From Acidobacteriota bacterium (GTDB taxonomy: Bacteria > Acidobacteriota > Vicinamibacteria > Vicinamibacterales > UBA2999), in contig JALHON010000009.1 of NCBI GenBank assembly GCA_022842985.1, positions 1 through 39,081 on the forward strand: a stretch of 39,081 bases of DNA, read 5' to 3'. Positions 21,876 through 30,750 of the stretch are shown here, piece after piece. Each line of letters starts with the position of its first letter. Position 1 is the first letter of the stretch. Both the position numbers and the translations under genes were made by a program. The notes under the pieces are model-generated. The model did no database searches and was not told the DNA's origin. It was given only the letters and a program-made list of their open reading frames with translations.

Positions 21876-24731
21876 TTACCAGAGCAGGCGCATGCCGAGG
21901 CGCGTCGTGAACGGCCCGAGAATCGCCGACGGACGCTGGAAGTTCGAACCCGTCGAGACCGTCAGGTCCTCGGCGGCGGCGCTGTTGGTGATGTTGAAGA
22001 AGTCGAGGAACCCGCGGATGCGGATCCGGTCGGTGATGTTGAACGTGCGATCCAGGCGGACGTCGAACACCCAGATGTTGTCGCGACGGTTGTCGCCGGC
22101 GTTGTCGGCGTAGAACGTCAGCGCCGGAATCGTCAGGCCGAGCGCCGCGCCCGCGCCCGACGGGATCGCGATGGTGCGGGCGTAGTTCAGACCCGCCTGG
22201 TGACGCAGCACCGGCGACACACGCACGCCGAGCGGCGCGTCGTAGGAACCGGTCAGCTTGAAGCTCCAGAACGAACGATCCTGCGCACCGGGCAGGTTCG
22301 GGTGCTGGTTGCTGCTCTGCGTGACGCCGGCCGGGAAGTCGTTCTGCCGGGTGTAGGCGAAGCCGCCCTGCGCCGACCACTTGTTGCTGTAGCGCTTGGT
22401 GAACGACCACTCCACGGTGTTGTAGCGCGACTGACGGTCGGGGATGTTCGACACCACGGAGTCAATCGGGAAGTTCGCCGCCTGCGCCGTGGGCAGGCCG
22501 AAGAGCGTCAGGTCGCGATCGTCGCCGGTGCCACGCACGCCGTCGACACCGATGTCGACGAAGTTGAAGGGCACCGTGAACGCGTTGGCCGCACGGCCAG
22601 GCTGCCACTGGCCGTAGAGGTCGTCTTCCGTCTTGTAGACGTAGCCGAGGCGCGTGCCCCAGCCTTCGGTGACCTGCTGTTCGAAGAACACGCCCACCTC
22701 GTGGGTGTACGGCTGCCTGAGGTTGCGGTCGAGCTGCACGGCACCGGACAGCGCCGAGGCCACGCGGTTGCCCTGCTCACCCATCTGGAACCGGCGGTCG
22801 CCGTTCAGGTCGTTCCAGGCGTAGGTTTCGGTCTTCGACGCCTGGTTCGGGTTGGCATCAGAGGCGAGCGTGACGCCCGGGTTGTGCCAGAAGAGGCCGT
22901 AGTTGGCCTTCAGCACCGAGCGGCCCGAACCCGAGAAGTCGTAGACGAGGCCGAGGCGCGGCGCGAAGGAGTTCCAGGTGATGAGGTTTTCCCTCGCGAA
23001 GGTCTGCGCCTGCACGACGGACGGCCCGTTGACACCGGCAAGCTGTTGCTGCTCGGGCAGGTACGAGCTGTAGCGGTCCCAGCGCGCGCCGGCGTTCACG
23101 GTGAGGTTGCCCACCGAGAACGAGTCGGTCAGGAACGCGCCGGTCACGTTGAGGCCCGAACGCGACAGCAGTTCGTCGCGCGCGTCGAGCGAGTTGACCT
23201 TGGTGGCCGTGGGGAACGCGAACGCCACCTGGTTGCTGACGCCGTTCGAGTAGATGAGATCGCGGTTGCCGCCCCAGCGTTCCGTGTAGCCTTCCCAGCC
23301 CTTCTCCCAGAGCTGTTCGCCACCGAACTTGAAGGTGTGCGTGCCCATGCCCGTGTCGACGAAGTAGGTGGCGGCGCCGGTGAGCTGCTTGCGCTGGCGG
23401 TCGAGCTGCCACTGCTGGTGCGTGCCCTCGAGCACTTCAAGGCCGCTGTCGCGCCAGAAGAAGCCCTGGCTGCCGTTGGCCGAGAGGGGGAAGTAGTAGC
23501 CGAATTCGCCGTAGCGGGTCTCGAAGTAGAGCTTGTCGCTCAGCGTCGAGTTCCACTCCCCCTTGTAGACCCAGCTGCCCGAGTCCTGCCTGTTGGTCTG
23601 CGCTTCCTCGGTGTAGGTGTAGGTGCCGAAGGGCAGCCGGTTCGGCATCACCTTCTGACCCCACTGGTAGTAGCCGATGATCTTGTTGTTCTGGTTCACC
23701 TGGTAGGTGAGCTTGCCGATGGGGTTCCAGAGCGTCGTGTCGGAGGTCAGCCCCTCGAGCGAGCCACGGAAGTTCGGCTGCGCCACGGCGTTGAACTGCT
23801 GACGGTAGGTCGCGAACCACCACAGCTTGTCCTTGATGATGGGACCGCCGACGTTCACGGCCGTGTCGTAGTAGCGATCGATTTCGTTGCTGCCGGGACG
23901 GATGCCACGCGCGATCACGGCATCGGGAATGTTCGAGGCCTGCAGCGCGTTGTTGTACCAGTCGAGGTAGTACTCACCCGAGAACTGGTTGCCGCCCGAC
24001 TTGGTGATGAACTGGCTCTGCACGCCGGGGTTCGGCATTTCGGCCGAGTTGCCGGTGGTGCCCATGAACGCTTCGTCGATCGACGAGTAGTCGAAGTAGA
24101 AGCCGGCGCCGCCGGTGCCTTCCGTGGTGTTGATGCCTTCGATGAGCACGCGCACCTGGCCGGTGAAGCCGTAGGCCGAGTAGCCCGTCTGAGTGCCGGC
24201 GCGGTTGCCACCGACGTCGATACGCGTCATCTGCACCGAGGGGGTCACCGCGAGCAGCGACCACATGTCGCGCCCGTTCGGGATCGACATGAGCTGCTCG
24301 GTCTTGAAGTTCTGCTGCACGCGCGTGGCCGACGTGTCGATGACGGGCGACTCGCCCGTGACGGTGACCGTCTCCTGCAGGGTGGCGAGCGCGAGTTCGA
24401 TGTTCAGATTGGCGGTGAACCCGAGCGAGAGCTGGATGCCCTCACGACGGACGGTGTTGAAGCCGCCCAGTTCGTACGTCACCGTGTAGACGCCGGGGGG
24501 CAGCGCGGGGAACCGGTAGTTGCCGGTTTCCGTCGTGACCGTCGTCTGGGCGCCAAGTGCCGCCGGGCTGGTGGCGGTCACGGTCACGCCGGGCAGCACC
24601 GCGCCCTGCGCGTCAGTGACGCGTCCCTGAATCGTACCCGTGCTGCTTGCGCCGCCGCCCTGAGCGAACGCGCTCGTGGCGGTCACCGCGGCGAACGCCA
24701 CGGCGAGCAGCCCGATAAACCATCGCTTCAT
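21876..24731 (-). CDS. TonB-dependent receptor with N-terminal carboxypeptidase-regulatory-like domain (Oar-like)
   Basis: Signal peptide MKRWFIGLLAVAFAAVTATSAFAQ; GTIQGRVTDAQGAVLPGVTVTATSPA...TTETGNYRFPALPPGVYTVTYELGGF; plug and barrel-like sequence. Confidence 0.9.
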   Translation of the reverse strand: MKRWFIGLLAVAFAAVTATSAFAQGGGASSTGTIQGRVTDAQGAVLPGVTVTATSPAALGAQTTVTTETGNYRFPALPPGVYTVTYELGGFNTVRREGIQLSLGFTANLNIELALATLQETVTVTGESPVIDTSATRVQQNFKTEQLMSIPNGRDMWSLLAVTPSVQMTRIDVGGNRAGTQTGYSAYGFTGQVRVLIEGINTTEGTGGAGFYFDYSSIDEAFMGTTGNSAEMPNPGVQSQFITKSGGNQFSGEYYLDWYNNALQASNIPDAVIARGIRPGSNEIDRYYDTAVNVGGPIIKDKLWWFATYRQQFNAVAQPNFRGSLEGLTSDTTLWNPIGKLTYQVNQNNKIIGYYQWGQKVMPNRLPFGTYTYTEEAQTNRQDSGSWVYKGEWNSTLSDKLYFETRYGEFGYYFPLSANGSQGFFWRDSGLEVLEGTHQQWQLDRQRKQLTGAATYFVDTGMGTHTFKFGGEQLWEKGWEGYTERWGGNRDLIYSNGVSNQVAFAFPTATKVNSLDARDELLSRSGLNVTGAFLTDSFSVGNLTVNAGARWDRYSSYLPEQQQLAGVNGPSVVQAQTFARENLITWNSFAPRLGLVYDFSGSGRSVLKANYGLFWHNPGVTLASDANPNQASKTETYAWNDLNGDRRFQMGEQGNRVASALSGAVQLDRNLRQPYTHEVGVFFEQQVTEGWGTRLGYVYKTEDDLYGQWQPGRAANAFTVPFNFVDIGVDGVRGTGDDRDLTLFGLPTAQAANFPIDSVVSNIPDRQSRYNTVEWSFTKRYSNKWSAQGGFAYTRQNDFPAGVTQSSNQHPNLPGAQDRSFWSFKLTGSYDAPLGVRVSPVLRHQAGLNYARTIAIPSGAGAALGLTIPALTFYADNAGDNRRDNIWVFDVRLDRTFNITDRIRIRGFLDFFNITNSAAAEDLTVSTGSNFQRPSAILGPFTTRLGMRLLW

Positions 24732-25180
24732 TCGTATCCTCCATGGCCTGTGGGGGCGGCCTGTGGGCAGGCCGGCCACGTGACCTTACAAACACGTCAA
24801 CGGACAACGACAAACCGTTCACGCGAACCGCGCGTGAGCGGGCACTGCAAGGGAAGCGAGAGAAACGCATCGGCGCCGGGTACGGCGCGCAAGCGACGTA
24901 CCCGGCCCGGCGTGGAAGACGGAGTCACCCGTCGCCCAGTCGCGCTCTCCGATCCTCAAACGGTCTGGCGTCCGTGAGCGACACGGCGCGAGACCTTCCG
25001 ACAAACAAAGAAGAACAAAGACAGCAAGCGGCGTTCGGCCCGGGGCCAAACGTGCTAATGGGGTGGCAGATTACTGGAGGCGGGGACGAAAAGGCAACAG
25101 CGACGTAAACTTCGCTAGCCCCTCACAGCGTCTTATAGTTACGCGTTTCGTAAGGGACCTGTCCTTGCCCGCTGGGAACC

Positions 25181-25225
25181 GTGAGGGGGACTGTCCCCAT
25201 TCTGGGCGGGGCCAGACTTCCTGGC
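25181..25225. repeat. REP-like repeat copy
   Basis: gtgagggggactgtccccattctgggcggggccagacttcctggc; similar to reverse complement of 1686-1729 (gtaatggggacagtccccattctggcgggggctagacttctggc). Confidence 0.8.
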
Positions 25226-25228
25226 GAC

Positions 25229-26128
25229 TCAGAGGGGCTTGAGGACGACCGGAGAGAGGCGGGTCAGGAAGACGCCCGCCAGGATGGCCGCGGCCCCCAC
25301 CGCCTGTCCCGGGGTGACCGTTTCGCCGAGCCACAGCCAGGCCACCACCATGGCGGCAATCGGGGTCAGATTGCTGTAGGCGGACGTCCGGGTGGCGCCG
25401 AGCTGCTGCACGCCGGTGTACCAGATGACGTAGGCGAGCACGAGGCAGAAGGTGGACGACCAGATCATGAGCGTCCAGCCCCACCACGACACGGCCCCCC
25501 AGTGGGTCGCGGCAAGCGACGGCACGGCGAAGAGCACGTAGAGCGGCACGGCCACGATGGCGGCCCAGGCGGTGAGCATCGTGGGCGAATAGCGGCCGAG
25601 CATCGGCCGCGACGCCACGGAATAGGCCGACCAGCAGAGCATCGCCACGAAGACGAGGGCGTCGCCGGTGAGCGAGGCCCGGGTCACGGCAGCGCCGGCA
25701 CCGACGACGAAGTACAGGCCCACCACCGACAGCACGGCGCCCGCCCACCGCGTCCACGGCAGCTGCTCGTGGCCCACGGCCGAGGAGAAGAGCGACACCA
25801 CCACGGGCGTCAGGCCGAAGATGAGGCCGGTGTTGGCGACGCTCGTCGCCGGCACGCCCGAGACGAACAGCAGCTGATAGAAGGTGCCGCCGATGAGGCC
25901 GAGGAACACCACGCGGCCCCAGTCCGAACGCTCGACCGCGCGGTCCTCCGGGCGCATCCGCCAGAGCACGAGCGCGAAGGCCGCACCGGCCACCACCAGC
26001 CGCAGGGCATTGAAGGCGTGCACCGGGAACTCGGCGAGCGCCACCTTGATGACCGACAGATTGGTGCCCCAGGCCACGATCACCAGCACGAGCAGGAGAT
26101 CGAGCATCCCGAAGTGGCGTTGACTCAC
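25229..26128 (-). CDS. EamA/DMT superfamily transporter
   Basis: About 10 TM protein; LVIVAWGTNLSVIKVALAEFPVHAFNALRLVVAG and YSNLTPIAAMVVAWLWLGETVTPGQAVGAAAILAGVFL. Confidence 0.88.
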   Translation of the reverse strand: MSQRHFGMLDLLLVLVIVAWGTNLSVIKVALAEFPVHAFNALRLVVAGAAFALVLWRMRPEDRAVERSDWGRVVFLGLIGGTFYQLLFVSGVPATSVANTGLIFGLTPVVVSLFSSAVGHEQLPWTRWAGAVLSVVGLYFVVGAGAAVTRASLTGDALVFVAMLCWSAYSVASRPMLGRYSPTMLTAWAAIVAVPLYVLFAVPSLAATHWGAVSWWGWTLMIWSSTFCLVLAYVIWYTGVQQLGATRTSAYSNLTPIAAMVVAWLWLGETVTPGQAVGAAAILAGVFLTRLSPVVLKPL

Positions 26129-26179
26129 GTGGGCACCCCGCAGACGCGGCTCGACGTCAGCAGCCGGGCCGTACAGACG

Positions 26180-26214
26180 AACAGGGGCAAGTCACGCAGT
26201 GACCTGCCCCTGTT
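26180..26214. repeat. Hairpin with 16-bp arms downstream of atpE
   Basis: aacaggggcaagtcac-gca-gtgacctgcccctgtt; one mismatch. No clear U-tract, so terminator function uncertain. Confidence 0.7.
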
Positions 26215-26235
26215 GCCGGAACGGCTGCCGCCGGC

Positions 26236-26574
26236 TTAACCGCCGAACGGCTTGAGGAAGAACAGAATCAGCGAGATGAGCAGCACGTAGATGACGAGCG
26301 ACTCGATCAGCACGAGACCGAGAATCAGCGCGCCGCGGATTTCGCCGGCCGCACCGGGATTGCGCGCGATCGCCTCGGTGGCGGAGCTGACGGCGCGACC
26401 CTGGCCGAGTGCTCCACCCGCCGCCGCGATGGCGAGGGCAAAGCCGGCCGTGATGATCGACCACTGCACCAGCGCGGTGTTCGTGGCACCGGCGTCCTGG
26501 GCGTAGACGGGGGACACGAGGCCCGCGACCAGCAGCATCACGAACGCAGACAGGATTGACCGAGTACTCAACAC
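26236..26574 (-). CDS. atpE: ATP synthase F0 subunit c
   Basis: ALAIAAAGGALGQGRAVSSATEAIARNPGAAGEIRGALILGLVLIESLVIYVLLISLILFFLKPFGG; N-terminal signal-like extension; GTG start chosen at 26574. Confidence 0.92.
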   Translation of the reverse strand: MLSTRSILSAFVMLLVAGLVSPVYAQDAGATNTALVQWSIITAGFALAIAAAGGALGQGRAVSSATEAIARNPGAAGEIRGALILGLVLIESLVIYVLLISLILFFLKPFGG

Positions 26575-26581
26575 ACGCCTC

Positions 26582-27025
26582 CTACGAAGACCTTGAATGT
26601 GGCCCGCCATCGCGAGCCCGAACTGTTCGCGCGAACTCGACGGTGGCAGCGACGGCCGGCGCAGTGACGCCTGCCAGCATCGCCATCGGGTCGAACTCGA
26701 AACGCGCCATCATAACGTAAGCGCCACCCGCGAGTATAGCATGCCTTGTGAAAAACTTCACGAACCCGGCTCGCGGCGGTTTCGGAGGCGGCGCGATGGC
26801 TCCGCCAGCCTCGGCGAGCCCGGATGCCCCGGCCCACAAACCGTCCACTCCGGCCCTGATCCCGCGGTAACTCACGGCAATGAGGGCGAAGCCGCCGAGT
26901 ACGCCGAGCGCCCGCCCCGGACGTCCGGGCCAGAGCGCGGCAGCGGCCACGGCGAGCACCGCGGCCACGATGACGGCGTCACGTTCGAGGCGCGACAGCA
27001 GCGGGTCGCGGCCGGGCGCGCTCAT
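26582..27025 (-). CDS. ATP synthase subunit I-like small membrane protein
   Basis: RLERDAVIVAAVLAVAAAALWPGRPGRALGVLGGFALIAVSYRGIRAG; position between AtpZ-like and AtpE. Confidence 0.6.
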   Translation of the reverse strand: MSAPGRDPLLSRLERDAVIVAAVLAVAAAALWPGRPGRALGVLGGFALIAVSYRGIRAGVDGLWAGASGLAEAGGAIAPPPKPPRAGFVKFFTRHAILAGGAYVMMARFEFDPMAMLAGVTAPAVAATVEFARTVRARDGGPHSRSS

Positions 27026-27288
27026 GAGCGGTCGGGTGGGGCCGGCGGCGGCGCCGGGCGACTGCGTTCGGCCGCGGTGACCGACTGCATCGTCCGCACC
27101 ACGTTCAGCACACCAGCGGCGAGCCCCAGGGCAAAGCCGAGCAGCGACAGCCAGGGCGACGTGCCGAGTTTGCCGTCGAGCCAGAAGCCGGCGCCGAAAC
27201 CCAGCACGAGCGCGAAGACGAACGCCAGGCCGATGGTGCTCAGCTGACCAAGCGTCTTGAGCGTGCGCGCGTCGGGTCCGGCGGCCAC
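27022..27288 (-). CDS. AtpZ/AtpI family F0F1-ATPase-associated protein
   Basis: TLKTLGQLSTIGLAFVFALVLGFGAGFWLDGKLGTSPWLSLLGFALGLAAGVLNVVRTM. Track start at 27351 would lie in a repeat hairpin; in-frame GTG at 27288 preferred. Confidence 0.78.
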   Translation of the reverse strand: MAAGPDARTLKTLGQLSTIGLAFVFALVLGFGAGFWLDGKLGTSPWLSLLGFALGLAAGVLNVVRTMQSVTAAERSRPAPPPAPPDRS

Positions 27289-27310
27289 AGCCTCAAGTGT
27301 AGCCCCGGAT

Positions 27311-27386
27311 GAGGGACTGTCCCTATTCTGGGCCGGACTGGACAATGCCAAAAGTCCGGCATTACCCAGATTAGGGACAGTCCCTC
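27311..27386. repeat. Compound REP-like hairpin, 22-bp outer arms and 7-bp inner stem
   Basis: gagggactgtccctattctggg (27311-27332) versus cccagattagggacagtccctc (27365-27386), one mismatch; inner CCGGACT/AGTCCGG. Confidence 0.85.
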
Positions 27387-27453
27387 GCCGGGTCGGGCGG
27401 GACTATACTGGCGCCATCCGCGGGACCGCGCCCCTCCCGCCGCTACGACCCGC

Positions 27454-28338
27454 ATGGTCCACCGCTCGTTCCGCCTCATCGTGGGCTGCCTCGTGGCACT
27501 CCTCGCCGGCGTGAGCCTCGGCGCGCAGGCGCGCGAGCGGGTCGCGTATGTCTCACTGGTGGATCGCGCCACCGGCACGGCGCGCGACACGGTGGCTGCC
27601 GCCGACATCGTCATCAGGGAAGACAAAGTCACGCGCGAAGTGCTGCGCGTCACACCCGCCTCCGGACCGCTGCCCATCGCCGTGCTCGTCGACACGAGCG
27701 CGCTCGCCGAGCCTGCCATTCCGGACATCCGGGCGGCGCTCACCGCCTTTCTCGCGGCGCTCGGCGACACGGGTCCCGTCGCCATCGTCGGCTACGGCGA
27801 GCGGCCCACCGTGCTCACCAACTACACGAACGCGCGCGAGGCCCTGGCCGCCGGCATCGGCAAGGTGTTCGCGCGGCCAGGCGCGGCCGCGACGGCGATC
27901 GAGGCGATCTTCGAAACGGCCGGCGGCCTCGGCAGACGCGAAGGTGAGCGCGCGGCGATCGTCGTCATCAGCCCCACCACACCCGAGCAGAGCAACATCG
28001 ATTTCACGCGCGCGCTGTCGCGCCTCGAGAGCTCGGGCGCGACCCTCCACGTCGTCACGCTCACCGCGCCCGGGCGCGCGCTCTTCGACGACAACGCGCG
28101 GCAGCGCGACACGCTCTTCGATCGCGGCGTGCGGCTCACCGGCGGTACGCGCCGTGACGTCGTGGCCAGCCAGGCCTTCCCGCAGGCACTCACCGAGGTC
28201 GCCAGCGTGCTCACCCACCAGTTCCGGGTGGTCTACGCGCGCCCGCAGGCCCTGATTCCTCCCGACACGTTCGAGGTGACGGCCACCGCTCCCGGCCTCA
28301 CCGCCTACGGCGGGGTGGCGAGAGGTCAGCCGAAATGA
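27454..28338 (+). CDS. VWFA-related (acidobacterial-type) domain protein, degenerate MIDAS
   Basis: Signal peptide; LPIAVLVDTSALAEPAIPDIRAALTAFLAAL, SNIDFTRALSRLESSGATLHVVTL, FRVVYARPQALIPPDTFEVT. Confidence 0.7.
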   Translation: MVHRSFRLIVGCLVALLAGVSLGAQARERVAYVSLVDRATGTARDTVAAADIVIREDKVTREVLRVTPASGPLPIAVLVDTSALAEPAIPDIRAALTAFLAALGDTGPVAIVGYGERPTVLTNYTNAREALAAGIGKVFARPGAAATAIEAIFETAGGLGRREGERAAIVVISPTTPEQSNIDFTRALSRLESSGATLHVVTLTAPGRALFDDNARQRDTLFDRGVRLTGGTRRDVVASQAFPQALTEVASVLTHQFRVVYARPQALIPPDTFEVTATAPGLTAYGGVARGQPK

Positions 28339-29285
28339 CTCGTCCGTACTCCTCCCTCGCCGCCGCCGTGACCGGCGCCGTCGCGCTGACACTCGTCTCG
28401 GTCTCGGCGCAGCCGCCGCAGGTCCGCAAGCCCTCCGATCAGGTCTTCCGCGCCGCCGTCGAGATGGTCTCGCTCAACGTCACCGTGACGGACCAGAAAC
28501 ATCACTACCTGACCGATCTCGAGTCGCGCGACTTCTCGATCTTCGAAGATGGCGCGAAGCAGGAGATTACCTACTTCAACCGCACCACGCTGCCGATCGC
28601 GCTCTCGCTGCTGCTCGACACGAGCGCCAGCATGGAATCGCGCATGACGACGGCGCAGGATGCCGCCATCGGCTTTGCGAAGAAGCTGCGGCCGCAGGAT
28701 CTGGCGCAGGTCGTGGACTTCGACACCCGCGTCGAGATCCTGCAGAACTTCACGTCCGATGCCGCCGCGCTCGAAACCGCCATCCGCGGCACCACGGCCG
28801 GCGGCTCGACGTCGATGTACAACGCGCTCTACATCTCGCTCAAGGAACTGGTGAAGGTGCAGGCGAAGTCGGATGACGACGTGCGCCGCCGCGCCGTCGT
28901 GCTGCTCTCGGACGGCGAAGACACGTCGAGCCTCGTCACCTACGAGGAGGTGCTCGATCTGGCGAAGCGGTCGGCGACGACCATCTACGCCATCGGGCTG
29001 CAGTCGAAGGACACGTCGCAGAACTCGAAGGGATTCCGCGAAGCCGAGTTCGTGCTGCGCCAGCTGGCGCAGGAAACCGGCGGCCGGGCGTTCTTCCCGC
29101 AGCGCGCCGAGGATCTCGTGGGCATCTACGGAGAAATCGCCAACGAACTCGCCAGCCAGTACGTGCTCGGCTACGCCTCGACCAACCAGAAGCGCGATGG
29201 CGCCTGGCGGCGGCTCAACGTGCAGGTGCTCCGCCACGGCACGACCGCGCGCACGAAGCGCGGCTACTTCGCGCCGGTCTCGTAA
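28335..29285 (+). CDS. VWFA-related (acidobacterial-type) domain protein
   Basis: VEMVSLNVTVTDQKHHYLTDLESRDFSIFEDGAKQEITYFNRTTLPIALSLLLDTSASMESRM; starts by ATGA overlap with preceding gene. Confidence 0.88.
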   Translation: MTRPYSSLAAAVTGAVALTLVSVSAQPPQVRKPSDQVFRAAVEMVSLNVTVTDQKHHYLTDLESRDFSIFEDGAKQEITYFNRTTLPIALSLLLDTSASMESRMTTAQDAAIGFAKKLRPQDLAQVVDFDTRVEILQNFTSDAAALETAIRGTTAGGSTSMYNALYISLKELVKVQAKSDDDVRRRAVVLLSDGEDTSSLVTYEEVLDLAKRSATTIYAIGLQSKDTSQNSKGFREAEFVLRQLAQETGGRAFFPQRAEDLVGIYGEIANELASQYVLGYASTNQKRDGAWRRLNVQVLRHGTTARTKRGYFAPVS

Positions 29286-30679
29286 TCCGCGCGCGACGCC
29301 CCTTCGTCGCGTCCATAGCCGGCGCCCACGGCGAGCACGAGCATCAGCACGAGGCCCCACGAGTAGGCGTTCCACAGGCCGGCATCGAGCGGCGAGAGTC
29401 GCGGCAGGCCCGCTGCGGTGCCCGACGCCGAGGCACTCGCGGCCAGAATCGTCGGCAGGAAGAACGGCAGCAGGAAGGGCCACGTACAGGCCGTGAGGTC
29501 GAGCAGGTTGGCGCGCCGGTAGGCCGGCACGCCCCGACGTCCCGCCCCGGCGGCCACGTACGGCCCCACGGTGAGAATGGCCACGACGCTGTGCGTTGTG
29601 AGCACGACCGCCACCGACAGCATCGCGACGATGCGGGCCTCGACCCAGGTGATGCGGCCGCTGCCCGACTCGCTCCACGCCGTGGCCCGCGCCACGACCC
29701 CACTCGCATCGAGGGCGGCCACGAGGCCCACGAGGAGCAGCGTGAAGACCGACACGCCGACGCCCCGCTCGAGGCCCTCGATGACGACACTCGTCGCGGT
29801 CAGGCTGCCGGGCGCGACGCTGAGCACCTGGTCGATACGGAGCAGCCCGAGCGGCAGCGCCAGCGCGATGGCCGCGGCCACGCCGAAGAGCAGCGCCTCG
29901 ACGAGATGCCGCTTTGCGAGCAGCAGGCCGAGCACGAGCAGCGGCACGGCCGCCATCGGCAGGCCGCGCGCGCCGCCCTCGATGGCCGCCGCGGCGCCAC
30001 TGCCCACGACCTCGCCCGGCCCGAACGCCACCGCCACGACGAACGCGAGCAGGCCCGCCGGCAGCACGTACTTGAGACGCGCCTTTACCGTGCCGCCGAT
30101 GTCGGCGCCCTGTGTGCCGGCTGACGCGATGGTGGTGTCGGAGATCGGCGAAATCGAATCACCGAAGGTGGCGCCGCCGAGGATGGCGCCGAGCAGCACG
30201 GCGGGGTTGACGCCCACGGCCGCGCCGGCCGGATAGAGCAGTGGCCCGCAGATGAGGATGGTGCCGAAGCTCGTGCCGGTGGACGTCGAGACGAGCGCAC
30301 AGGCGAGGAAGGCGGCGCCGGCATACCAGCCGCCACCGAGATCCAGCGCCCGCGCCGTGAAGCTCAGCGCCTGCACGAAGCCGGTGGCGGTGAGCAGACT
30401 GCTGAGCACACCCGACAGCAGCCACGCGACGATCATGAGCAGCACGACCGGCTGCGCCATGCCGGTCACGATCGTGTCGGCGTAGCGCGCGCGGTCGCGG
30501 GTCAGCGTGAGTCCGGTGATGAGCGCGGCGACGAGCACCGGCCAGAAGCCGCGTTCGTCGGGCGCCCCCTGGGCGGCGAGCCAGGCCACGCCAGCGAGGA
30601 ACACGGCGAGCGGCGCCAGGGCGCCGGCGGCGCCGCCGCGAAACGCGAGCCGCGGCTCGGTGGGACCTGAATGCGTCAC
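29264..30679 (-). CDS. NhaC-like Na+/H+ antiporter family protein
   Basis: Polytopic; LVSTSTGTSFGTILICGPLLYPAGAAVGVNPAVLLGAILGGATFGDSISPISDTTIASAGTQGADIGGTVKARLKYVLPA. Confidence 0.82.
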   Translation of the reverse strand: MTHSGPTEPRLAFRGGAAGALAPLAVFLAGVAWLAAQGAPDERGFWPVLVAALITGLTLTRDRARYADTIVTGMAQPVVLLMIVAWLLSGVLSSLLTATGFVQALSFTARALDLGGGWYAGAAFLACALVSTSTGTSFGTILICGPLLYPAGAAVGVNPAVLLGAILGGATFGDSISPISDTTIASAGTQGADIGGTVKARLKYVLPAGLLAFVVAVAFGPGEVVGSGAAAAIEGGARGLPMAAVPLLVLGLLLAKRHLVEALLFGVAAAIALALPLGLLRIDQVLSVAPGSLTATSVVIEGLERGVGVSVFTLLLVGLVAALDASGVVARATAWSESGSGRITWVEARIVAMLSVAVVLTTHSVVAILTVGPYVAAGAGRRGVPAYRRANLLDLTACTWPFLLPFFLPTILAASASASGTAAGLPRLSPLDAGLWNAYSWGLVLMLVLAVGAGYGRDEGASRADYETGAK

Positions 30680-30750
30680 GCTGTGTCTGCCGCGCCCTGA
30701 AGCTCCGCGGGCCGGAGGCCCGCCGACGAGGCGCGTATAGTACTACGCGC

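Noticed and set aside
21930-21965. gttcgaacc string resembling a tRNA T-arm
   Set aside because: Lies inside the TonB receptor coding sequence with no flanking cloverleaf; no tRNA or rRNA genes were recognised in the window.
22200-24977. 925-aa plus-strand ORF
   Set aside because: Antisense to the TonB receptor; low-complexity R/V/E/H-rich translation typical of a high-GC shadow frame, while the minus strand encodes a recognisable receptor.
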